From Megalobrama amblycephala (Eukaryota > Chordata > Actinopteri > Cypriniformes > Xenocyprididae): a stretch of 64,000 nucleotides of DNA. The position numbers were made by a program, and so were the translations under genes. Within the stretch, counting starts at the first letter, position 1. Each line of letters begins with the position of its first letter. This document shows, piece by piece, positions 45,110 to 55,190 of this stretch. Below the pieces are notes generated by a model that saw only the letters and a list, made by a program, of their open reading frames with translations, searched no databases and had not been told where the DNA came from. Where the stretch lies: the NCBI RefSeq assembly GCF_018812025.1, contig NC_063054.1:30555806-30619805 (forward strand), written 5' to 3'.

Positions 45110-45330
45110 AGGTGCCCAAGAATGCTTTTTCACAAGATGTAATATAAGTCTAAGGTGTCCCCTGAATGTGTCTGTGAAGTTTCAGCTCAAAATACCCCAT
45201 AGATTTTTTTTAAATTAAAATTTTTAACTGCATATTTTGGGGCATCATTAACTATGCACTGATTTTTTCAGCGCGCCGCCCCTTTAAATCGCGTGCTCCC
45301 TGCCACACGAGCTCTCAATTATATTACAGC
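45110..45330. mobile_element. TTAA-AGGTGCCC MITE, left part
   Basis: Starts AGGTGCCCAAGAATGC just after TTAA (45106-45109) and continues with AAGGTGTCCCCTGAATGTGT and CAGCTCAAAATACCCCATAG, a known cyprinid repeat. The right half is absent. It lies at the TTAA of TCAATCATCACTTAAA; the same site at 46500 is unoccupied. Confidence 0.75.
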
Positions 45331-45363
45331 ACATTTTTACCATGTTTTATGGAAAATAAAAAT

Positions 45364-46530
45364 GTATTGAAGTTTGCAGTCACCATCGTGGTGACAAGTG
45401 TCTGCTTTTGGGGCTCTTGACTCTTTTATCTTAGCTTTCTCTGGCTGCTGTAACTGAGTGTTTATGAAACACATTTGTTATGGCAGGAAAAAAAGGTGTT
45501 TGGCTATTGTGATGATTCTGTAATCATCTTTGACTTGTCTAATTCACTGATCTATTTCTGTGTCTAGTCTTTGATTTAATGGGTATTTCATCTTTATTGA
45601 TTGTACTGTATCTATGATTCAGCAGCAAACAAACAAGCAACATTTCAATAATCAGTTATTTAGGAGATTATTTAAGTCCTTGTAATACATACAATATTTT
45701 GAGCTCCTGCTTAACTTGCACAGCAGAGACATCAACAATAAGAATATGAATCTCAACAATGGTGACATCCAAAAGTTTAATGTTGCAGTGCATGCTGGAT
45801 GCCAGCATAGTACAAAACTCCCAGCATGCACTACAGAATGAATAAATTATGCAGCTTTATTGCCACCATTGTTGAGATTGATGTGCTGATTTTTTTATAT
45901 CTGTGTGTGTCTAAATAATGCTGCAGCTGTTTTTAGTGCATGGCATTTAAAAATAAACTCTTTTTAGCTGATTGTTGTTGGAATTCTTGCTGTAGTTTCA
46001 CAGTGGCAATAATGAAAACTATTAGTCTGTTAATAATGTAACAATGGATAAAACAGTGTGAATTCAGTGAATCAAGAGACTATGTGATGGTTATGTCTTC
46101 ACCAACACATAACTATCAGCACTCAACCATTTTTTTTCTTTATAGTTGTGTCTGTCATAAATATATGAATAGTTTAAGCAGCCAGAGAAAAAAAAAAAAA
46201 AGATGTATTAAAAGGTTATGGGTAAAGAGCTCAGCTAAAGCAAAACTGATCTCATCGATGGTAACATAAAACCAAACATTTTCACCAAAATATTAACATC
46301 TAAACTTCTGTTAATTCTCAATAAGATTTCTTTTGTAGAAATAAAGTTAATCTGGTCAGTAATAAGTGTAATAATGTGTAATGGCTGGAAGACAGTTGTA
46401 GTTCTGCTCGTAGTTGTAGTTTCTGCTTGTATTTATTCCATTCTTGTTCCTCTTTTCAGTGGTTCTGCTTGTTAACAGCAGGTGTTCATCATTAATGCTC
46501 AATCATCACTTAAATATAAACTTAATTATC
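45364..46530. mobile_element. Fold-back element, GTCACCATTGTTGAGG family
   Basis: Left GCAGTCACCATCGTGGTGAC faces CATCGATGGTAACATAAAAC at 46253; an inner pair is CTCAACAATGGTGACATCC (45754) and GCCACCATTGTTGAGATT (45862). The right arm (AGAAATAAAGTTAATCTGGT, GCTTGTTAACAGCAGGTGTT) parallels 44910-45085 directly. Confidence 0.7.
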
Positions 46531-46682
46531 TCACTGCAACACAGCGTCAATGTTACTTTTACTCTGTAGTGTGGACACTAGAGGATGTTCCTGTGGGGTT
46601 GAAAGGGTTAAAGGTGTAAGATAAAAAGACACACACACAAAATGTAATTTAACAGTTACAAACTGCTTGTTAAAAAACAGTT

Positions 46683-47515
46683 ATGTACGGGCAACACTAT
46701 TGCCAGTTTTATACTGGCAACACTGTTGCCAGTAGTTTACTGTAAAATTGAGTTTTGCGGGTCACCATTGTGCTGAAGAGTAGAGCCTGTGCTTAGGTTC
46801 AGGAGAAGATCAGTAGACATTGGTGATATGCTGCATGTTGTTTTATTTAACAGATGGTGACTGTGTAGTTGTTGGTGCAGTGAAAATCTTTTTATTTAAA
46901 ATGTTTGTATTGAACTCTAAAGAAATAAGTTCATAGTAATGATATGCTCATGTTATTAGCATATAATAAAAATTAATTTGTAAATTTAAATGGCACTCTG
47001 ACAATTTGAGGCAGTTGGTTTCTGCAAATGAAATGAGGCAATACGAGTTTCAATTTAGTGCATGGTATCTTTACAGTAACATACTGTAGATTACAGTAAA
47101 TAACTGTACAATCAACAGTAAATTACTGGCAACAGTGTTGCCAGTATTTTACTGTAAAAAAGCCCGGCAAGGTCTAACAGTGTGACATGATGTTTCTAGT
47201 TTTAATGATTTTGTTTAATTTGATTATTTCTTTGTTTACTGGACTCAAATGAAACAAGTTCAAGTGAATACTATGCTCATATAGTTATAAATATAAGTTT
47301 ATGAATTTAAATGGCAGTCACACAATTTAAGGCAGTTGATTTCTTCAAATGAAATTAGTTGAGTTTTAATTGAGTGCATGGTATTTTTACAGCAACATAC
47401 TGCAATGTAGATTACGGTAAAGAACTGTAAAATTACCAGTAAAGTATTGGCAACTTTTTTGCCAGTAATTACCTGTAAATTCACAGGACAATTTTTTACA
47501 GTGCAGTTGCTTGTA
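46683..47515. repeat. Repeat cluster with GGCAACAGTGTTGCC
   Basis: Three blocks at about 46688-46745, 47075-47165 and 47390-47515 carry ACTGTAAA/TTTACAGT motifs with the palindrome-like TGGCAACACTGTTGCCA or a worn form of it. 46745-46900 also holds a fragment of the fold-back family (GGTCACCATTGTGCTGAAGA) in direct repetition with 40384-40520. Confidence 0.7.
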
Positions 47516-47664
47516 CAGTATCATGTATATTTAAATGTTACACATCTTAAGTTAAAGATATATTTTTGTTTTAATAATTATAAAACATAAATAAAAAAAA
47601 CATTCTTTTGAGATATTGAGATGGTAGTTATTTACTGAATCTTACTATAACGCAGCCAGTGCAG

Positions 47665-47884
47665 CACTGTAAAAATGATTTGTTGGTTTAACTTAAAAAA
47701 GTAAGTTACCTGGTTGCCTTAATTTTGAGTTCATTGAAATTAAAAATTTGAGTTAATACAATGAAGGCGATTGGTTTAATCAACAGAAACTCAAAATATT
47801 ATGATATCTGAACCACATTAATTATCTAGGTTGACAAAAGAAAAAATGTTGTGATAAATCATGAAAATATTTTTTTTTACAGTG
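47665..47884. mobile_element. CACTGTAAAAA MITE, 220 bp
   Basis: Left end CACTGTAAAAATGATT, right end reverse-complemented CACTGTAAAAAAAAAT. The internal sequence TTGGTTTAACTTAAAAAAGT belongs to a very common cyprinid MITE. No convincing target duplication was found. Confidence 0.75.
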
Positions 47885-47889
47885 AGGGT

Positions 47890-48412
47890 AAAATTACTTA
47901 CAAATTGTAGTCAGTTACTGATTCCAAATTACATGACAAAAATTGTAGTTAGTAACGTAATCCATTACATTAACCATTTAAGGTAATATAATCGGACTAC
48001 TTGATTACTTTTAACCTAACTCGTTTATTGATTTGAATTGGATAATCTTGTACCATACTGATAGAAAGAGACAGAGACCAAAGATAAAGAAAATATATTC
48101 CATTCTTTGTCATCCATATCATGAAGTGCATTAAGTATTACATTACATCAGTCTCACTCCCAGACTGTGGTTTGTGATTGAACTGCAGGGGGGGTTGTGA
48201 GTTTAATGAAAAGCTATTAATTAAATCAGAAAAAAAGAATAAAACACTAAGGAGAATCAAATAAATAACTATGAATAATTTACTGCAATAGTTAGAATAT
48301 GTAATCATGTAATCAATAAAAAAAAGTAACAAGTAGGCCTACTTTATTTTTGGAATCTGATTACGTAATCCAGATTACATGTAATCAGTTACTACCCAGC
48401 GCTGAACGTAGA
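47890..48412. repeat. GTAATCAGATTACG-type repeat
   Basis: Ends in ATTACATGTAATCAGTTACT and CCCAGCGCTG; the left part has GTAACGTAATCCATTACAT. The two ends carry inverted GTAATC/GATTAC motifs. A known fish repeat type. Confidence 0.6.
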
Positions 48413-49245
48413 AATAAAAAGTTCTGGCTCCCTCTAGGGGATCCAACACATATTGCTGTGCAATAAAAACAAACGCAGATCCATACCATCAAAACATTTC
48501 CCTGGAGGATCGTGTTCCTTCACACTTTCAGTGATGCGGATAGATACTTTCAGAAATGTTATCAGCATGCTGTGGCAGATGCCGACAAATAAGATGGCTC
48601 AAAAAAGAGTTAGACGCAGTTCAAACAGCATGTTGATATGATGAATTCTGGAATCTGTCAAACTAGCCTTGAAGAGAGCCTTGAAGAGAGGGACTGTATA
48701 TCAGACAGCTGTAATCCATCTGCAGGCATAGTGCTTAGTCAAAGGAAGCTCCTAATCATGGATTCTACTTTTGTGTGCTTTTCTATTCAAGAATCTATTT
48801 CATTGCTTTGTGTTAGGCTATATTTTTGACACTGATTCATCTGCATTCAGCATAACCGCCCACCTGTCATTCTGTCATTATTTACCAACCCACACGTCGT
48901 TCCTGTATGCTTTCAGAACAAAAATTAGACATTAAACAGTCTTCATGCTCTTGTTAACAGTGAAAGAACATAGAGACCACGGTCTGTCGAACTCCAAAAA
49001 AAAAAGAGAAAAAGAAGTCTGCATTCGTTAACTAATTTGTTAACCCTGTTACCCAAGTTACTCTAGGTAAAAATTAATAAACAAATATTTTTCTTTAGTT
49101 ATATAATTTAAATATAATTTCAACAGCTGTAAACCAACACTTGGTCCCAAACTAGTTAGTCACACAGCTTAATTTCATGTAAATTTTAAACCCAATTACA
49201 CTAAGAGTTTAGGCTGCATTTAGATATTTATATATATTTATACTA
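48413..49245. other. No gene recognised
   Basis: A short piece near 48860-48990 resembles the TTAGTTCACCC family. Otherwise nothing recognised. Confidence 0.4.
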
Positions 49246-49247
49246 CA

Positions 49248-49625
49248 GGGCTTTTGAATGCTCGAATCTGATTGGTTGACCAATGTTCTAAGGTGTGCAA
49301 TCATTTTCAGAGAAACGCACAGCTGAAGTAGTTGTAGGCAGGTCTTGACCAAACTGCAGTTCCATATCACTTTGCCAAATGATTTTTAGGCACTGAAATA
49401 CAGCGGTGGGTGATGTATATGGACAACAGGTGCCCGAAACTTGTAGGTTTTGTACATATCTTTGTTTTTTAAAAGCTGACAGATGACCCAAATATTCGTA
49501 GCTTGAAACAAAAGGAAATCTGACCGGCTTGTGCTGTGTTTCTACGGAGATCCCAGCGTAATCCGCCATGTTGGCACATTGTTTTGCCCGCCAAGTCACC
49601 ACACAAGTCACGTGACTGAAAACTA
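49248..49625 (-). repeat. Repeat with an open frame and strong start context
   Basis: The segment belongs to a recurrent cyprinid repeat beginning GGGCTTTTGAATGCTCGAAT. On the minus strand it contains a frame of 107 codons (49288-49611) with an internal ATG in the context CCAACATGGCGG, which is both a strong Kozak start and a YY1-type site, and CACGTGAC just upstream. The internal start gives MADYAGISVETQHK followed by PVRFPFVSSYEYLG. I do not recognise a domain. It may be the first exon of a protein encoded or captured by the parent element, or a chance frame. Confidence 0.35.
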
Positions 49626-49963
49626 TGAATAGGTTCTACATCCTACAACTGCAAAAGAAACAAAACCCACAATAACACTGACCAAGCAAATAAATATAGT
49701 AAAGAATAGGATGAAAACGACAAATTATTGTCATGGTTTTTGCCACAAAATATGTTTTATTGTGTCCTGAAAGCACATACTCTCGCGTGTTCTCTCTCTC
49801 TCTTTCAAACGTACACACGTACTGTATAACATTAGTACGGACACACACTCGCACAGAAACGTTTTGTCAGCGCTGCTCTGACAAATTAATCAGTAAAATA
49901 GTTAAGCAACTTAAAAGCTACTTGACTTTCTCACCAGTGAGGTAATAACTGTCCCAGCCAGCA

Positions 49964-51187
49964 CAGCATGGTGGAGCCCAGATGGGTGTCACCTGGGCTG
50001 TCTAACTGGGGCCCAGACAGTTTTGTCCACAGTTTCCATGGAGGCCCCACATGGGTTAGCCCAGATGAAATGAACACTGCTCAGTGTGCACACTACAGGC
50101 TGTTAAATGTAACACAGAAACATGCTGGAGTTAATGAGATAATTAGGTGATAACGAGCAGAATCACTGAAGGACAGAGGAACAACAAGAACTACAACTTC
50201 AGCCACAGCCTTCGATTAAATCAACTGAAGATAAAAGACATTAAATCTCTCAAGATCTGATTAAACATCTCCACAAACAGCGTTACCAGCTTCCTTTATT
50301 ACTAACCAGATTGACTTTATTTCTGACATACATCTACAAAAGTTGTTATTGAGAATTACCAGAGGTTTAGATGTTGATGATTTGTTGAAAATAAGTTTGG
50401 TTTGATGTCACCGGGATCGAGGTCAGCGCTTACTTCAGTTAGGCAGTTTTACACTTGTCTGTTTTAGTGTTTCTCTGGCTGCTCGTTATGGCAAGAAAAA
50501 CAAGAGAAAATGTCATCATCTGCTAGATGATAAAAATGCAATTAATTGCAACGCAATTAAAACGGTTTTATTGTAATTGTAGAAGAGATCCAGCACAAAG
50601 TTAATCAAATTCTGCACATAAAAAGCTCAGTCATTAGATCAGTGAATTAAGCCACTAAATAACGATCTTGCCATAACAAACAGCAAGAGCAGCCAGAGAA
50701 ACACTAAAACAGACAAGTGTAAAACTGCCTAACTGAAGAAAGCGCTGACCTCGATCCCGGTGACATCAAACCAAACTTATTTTCAACAAATCATCAACAT
50801 CTAAACCTCTGGTAATTCTCAGTAACAACTTTTGTAGATGTATGTCAGAAATAAAGTCAATCTGGTTAGTAATAAGTGAAGCTGGTAATGCTGTTTGTGG
50901 AGATGTTTAATCAGATCTTGAGAGATTCATCGAAGGCTGTGGCTGAAGTTGTAGTTCTTGTTGTTCCTCTGTCCTTCGGTGATTCTGCTTGTTATCACCT
51001 AATTATCTCATTAACTCCAGTATGTTTCTGTGTTACATTTAACAGCCTGTAGTGTGCACACTGAGCAGTGTTCATTTCATCTGGGCTAACCCATGATGGG
51101 GCCTCCATGGAAACTGTGGACAAAACTGCCTGGGCCCCAGTTAGACAGCCCAGGTGACACCCATCCGGGCCCCACCATGCTGTGCTG
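49964..51187. mobile_element. Near-perfect 1.2-kb palindrome (fold-back element)
   Basis: The left arm 49964-50491 and right arm 50668-51187 are reverse complements with few differences: GCACAGCATGGTGGAGCCC against GGGCCCCACCATGCTGTGC at the ends, and TGCTCGTTATGGCAAG against CTTGCCATAACAAACAGCA at the centre. One block of about 25-30 bp (AAATCAACTGAAGATAAAA and neighbours) is missing from the right arm. The spacer is about 176 bp. The high arm identity suggests a young insertion or recent arm conversion. The matching frames of 60 and 65 codons at the two ends are mirror shadows of the arms, not genes. Confidence 0.92.
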
Positions 51188-51449
51188 CACACAGACTCAG
51201 GTAGGCTAATTCACTTATGATTATTCTCTCTCTCTCTCAACTGCGTTAATAACTGTATCAGCTGTATTATTCTGCTATCCTCCATTACTAGTTCTGAAAT
51301 TACATTTTGAAATTAGCAAGGGAGGCTTGGGATGAGATGCCTAAGAAATTAGTCCCATACACGAGTGTTTTAAGGACAAAAACCTGACAAATGTCTTGAA
51401 ATACAACATCGGAACAGTGTCTTGAGGTGTGGTAACCATAGTATAAGCA

Positions 51450-51587
51450 GAATAATTGAGTCCAGGCCATTGAATTCTTAGAAAATAATGCACACCAGAG
51501 GTGTAACTCCACTTCAAGTCATGGCCACATTACCACCTCGGGTGTGCATTATTTTCTAAGAATTCAACGGCCTGTCATCAATTATTC
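51450..51587. repeat. Hairpin, arms about 50 bp
   Basis: GAATAATTGAGTCCAGGCC and GAATTCTTAGAAAATAATGC pair with GCATTATTTTCTAAGAATTC and GGCCTGTCATCAATTATTCC across a loop of about 30 bases. Flanking sequence from 51300 probably belongs to the same fold-back repeat. Confidence 0.88.
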
Positions 51588-52715
51588 CTTACATAAAATA
51601 CAGACCATAAAATATTTAATTTTACCCCTTGAGATTAATGATCAACATCATCTTCATCTTCTTAAGGTTAATCCCCCATTTGACTATTTGTAGAAAAGAA
51701 AAAAAAAACTACCCCATTTAAATGAAGTAATGTGTGCTACCTCTTCTCCATGTTCTGCAGTCATGTTGGTGACTTTCTGTGCCCTATGTGATAAATATGC
51801 ATGACACGCACATCTCCAATGGTCCTCTCACTCTCCTGGGTGATGTGGTCTGATCTCAGGTTAGACTGCATTAGAGAGGTCTAAATCCACGGCATGATGA
51901 AGGGCGATTTGTGGATATGGTTGGCTAACCAAGCACTGTGTCAGAGCCCCATGTCCTCTTGCTTTCATTAAAAACTTCGTCCACTCACATGGAATGATTT
52001 ATGAGCAGTTCCACACTGCTTCTCACCTGGGCTTCAGGCACCACAGATCTACAACCAGCCAACCAGAACAAAGCCATGCTCTCTGAACCCTGGCTGAACC
52101 CAGCCAATCGAATCAAAGCGCCAAGCAGGTATAGTCTGAGTAAAGGTGATGTAAATGTGTTCACATGTGCAGTTGCAAGAATTCCAACCAAGACGTTTCT
52201 TTATAATGTAAAGATATCTGAACCGTTCATAACCATTCACTTCATATTCATATTCGCATATTTAAATTGTGAATCTTTGTTTTGGCCAAAAACTACTTTT
52301 AAATCAAACCTGTGAACTGAATTCACACCTAATCAATTGAATCGATTGAAATCAGTTGACTCAAATTAAAAAAACATGTTTTGTTCTTACTGTCCAGTAA
52401 TTTACAAACCCTTTACAAATCAGTTGATTCACTCAAAACAAATATATTCAAAAGAATCTAATTATTCATGAATTGGACATAAATAATGAATGCCTACATC
52501 TCTGTAATGCCAAACTACAGCACAAGAAGACACAGTGCACACAGTTTTGCAATGCCAGATTGCAAAACTGAGTCTCTGTCCATTTAATAAGGATCTTTAG
52601 CTTGCAGGAGGCTGTTTACTGTATGAGCTAACAACTCCTCCGTTTGATGCCTATTTGCTGGTTTCCTGTGGGAATATAGTAGACGGTGGTATCAGCTGAT
52701 TGCCTTGTGTCCCAG
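51588..52715. other. No gene recognised
   Basis: A 104-codon frame at 52001-52315 (+) and frames on the opposite strand lack recognisable domains. Confidence 0.4.
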
Positions 52716-52721
52716 TCTTAA

Positions 52722-53000
52722 AGGGATAGTTCACCCAAAAATGAAAATTTGATGTTTATCTGCTTACTCCCAGGGCATCCAAGATGTAGGTGACTTTGTT
52801 TCTTCAGTAGAACACAAATGATGATTTTTAACTCCAACCGTTGCCGTCTGTCAGTCATATAATGCATTGAAACGGTAACACCATCTATGAGAATAAAAAA
52901 AAAAACGTGCACAGACAAATCCAAATGAAACCCTGTGGCTCGTGACGACACATTGATGTCCTAAGACACGAAACGATCGGTTTGTGTGAGAAACCGTACA
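52722..53000. mobile_element. TTAGTTCACCC-family MITE, left part
   Basis: Begins AGGGATAGTTCACCC right after TTAA (52718-52721) and continues with a diverged arm. A compact inverted stretch follows at 53050-53125 (GTGTGTGAGGTCTGAA against TTCAGACCTCACACAC), and 53170-53215 ends TTAGTTGCAGCCCTAATG, the terminus of a different common repeat. Confidence 0.65.
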
Positions 53001-53219
53001 GTATTTATATGATTTTTTACCTCTAATACACCACTATGTCCAACTGCCTTGAGCATCCGGTGTGTGAGGTCTGAAAACGTACTCTGCGCTCGGCGTCAGA
53101 GCACATTCAGACCTCACACACCTGTACATTTACAGCAGTAATTCACCAAATAATAATCAATTTCAAGGAACTTTTAGATTTTTCATCCGATAAATCGATC
53201 ATTAGTTGCAGCCCTAATG

Positions 53220-54448
53220 TCAATTGCATCATTTATTTAAATATGCATTTCGCAGTGTGATTTCATTGCATTCTGTGGCTACTTAAACTGGATTATGGAT
53301 AGTTTGCGAATAAGATTTGGTTGAAATGCAGTGAGCGCTAGTGAATTCACGCCTTTCTGTGAAAATGTGTGGTGGATATTTTTGGTAGCTGAGGGTTTAC
53401 TCCAATTGTCACGTTATCCCTGATTTTTGCTCTGGTGAATAAAAGTCGTGCCATAGGCCGCACATTAATTTATTCCCAGCTGGCAGCTCCTCTTTCTCCT
53501 CCCCTGCGTGTTTGTTCTCTGAGGGAGGTACAATCATCGGGTTCTTCCATGAGAACAGCTGGCAGCGTTTCAGCTCTCTCCTCGATAATTAAAGCTCAGA
53601 AAATATTGCGCCCTCCTGCTGCCTGTAATCAAATCCATACATTTCATATTTCTGACCCATATTTCAGCGCACTAGGTAAATGGTTCCTTCACCGCCATCT
53701 GTTGAATTGAACCTTAATGGCATCTGCTACTTTCATTAGCTTTTATTTGTCATTCTCTAAGCTGTCCTTTTTGCAGCCTGTTTCGCTTGCTTGCACTGTA
53801 ATGCACATATAACAGAATTCTGACAGATACAGAGCAAGACGAAGCTTGCCCTCTGGGTTTGCTATGAATCTCGATTCCACAGAAAACCACATTGAGTGTT
53901 AAGGTGTCCACACGGAGATGTTTGGATGTTGCCCATGGGATCATTTATTGAGCCTGACTGTGTTTTTCTAGGTGTAGAAAATCAAATATGACCTATAAGG
54001 GTCAAATATGAACCAAATATTTATTTGTATTCATTTCTGAATTAAAATGAATAGAAGTTAAAAACAACGTAGGTGGTTTAATCATCCAGAGATTAGAAAC
54101 AAACTAATAAAAGGAATAATTAGAAAGAAATAATAAAGATAAATCAATATTTAATACAAAATATGCCAAACTATATATTTGCAAATGCATAAATAAGTTC
54201 AAATAAAAATAAATAAATACATGAACACATAAAAATAAAGTTAATAATAAAAAGTTTCAAATAAATACAGAAACTACTAAATAAAGGGGGAAAATAATAC
54301 AAATAATACAAAAATTAATTCAGGAATAACCTTAACCTTAAAAAATAATTGTATTTGTTTTATCAAGTTGTATATTCCTTTTATTAATTTTCCCATTACT
54401 ACATTTATTTATTCATATACTTTTAATTTCTACAGGTTTGGTCCTCCA
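53220..54448. other. Unique-looking sequence, no gene recognised
   Basis: 53420-53760 has even base composition and no repeat hallmarks, unlike most of the window, and could be conserved noncoding DNA. 54000-54440 is very A/T-rich with AAATAAAT units. Confidence 0.35.
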
Positions 54449-54476
54449 ACACACACACACACACACACACACACAC
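54449..54476. repeat. (AC)n microsatellite
   Basis: About 14 AC units. Confidence 0.95.
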
Positions 54477-54494
54477 TGTCAATGACGTGACGTG

Positions 54495-55190
54495 ACAGGT
54501 CATTTTTTTTGTCCAAAGGCCTTAATAATAATAAAAAACAAAGATATGATATCCAAAGTATGATATGATATCCAATCTCTTTTATTGAATCCAAAAGGTT
54601 TTAATTATATTTTGCTACATATAAAGGTATTTTAAAGATTTTGAAGTGTCAAAAGGTCATTCGGTTTAACCGTCCAAAGGCCAATACAGCCATTTCATTT
54701 GTGATTAAAATATCTTAAAATGTAATAAATGTATATATTTTTTTATTCTGGCATGATTTTATAACATCATATATCAACATAGTGCAACATGGTATTAAAA
54801 CTATGTGTAGAAGTCATGTGATCAATATCATGTGACAGGATGTGACATCATTCAGACACCTGTAAAGGACTACATGGTCGTGAAGCAAAGTAACTAACTC
54901 TTTCTTAACTATTTGAAAAATTTGTGTTTTTACTTAATCATACGCATGTCCCGAAACATCAGGTCATTCGTTACAACCACTATAAAACATGGAAAATGTT
55001 GTAATATTTTAAAAACTTGTACTAAATATAAAATGTTTGATTGTCCTTTTGCTAGCTAGCTAGCTAGATATTAGCCTGTTAGCATTGTTTGAAAATATCA
55101 TCATTCGGTATAACCAAAAGTGTCATTCGGTAAAACCGAAATTTTGGTTACAATTATATATTTTAGAAAATATTAGAACTATTATTGACA
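54495..55190. repeat. Repeat with GTCATTCGGTTTAACC motif
   Basis: The motif TCATTCGGTTTAACCG (54658-54673) recurs as TCATTCGTTACAACC (54964), TCATTCGGTATAACC (55101) and TCATTCGGTAAAACCG (55125). GTCCAAAGGCC occurs at 54513 and 54683. The arrangement suggests a transposon with subterminal repeated binding sites, but termini and target duplication are not clear. Confidence 0.5.

Noticed and set aside
49968..51192. Two similar 60- and 65-codon frames at the ends of the palindrome
   Set aside because: They are the same arm read in opposite directions; similarity reflects the inverted repeat.
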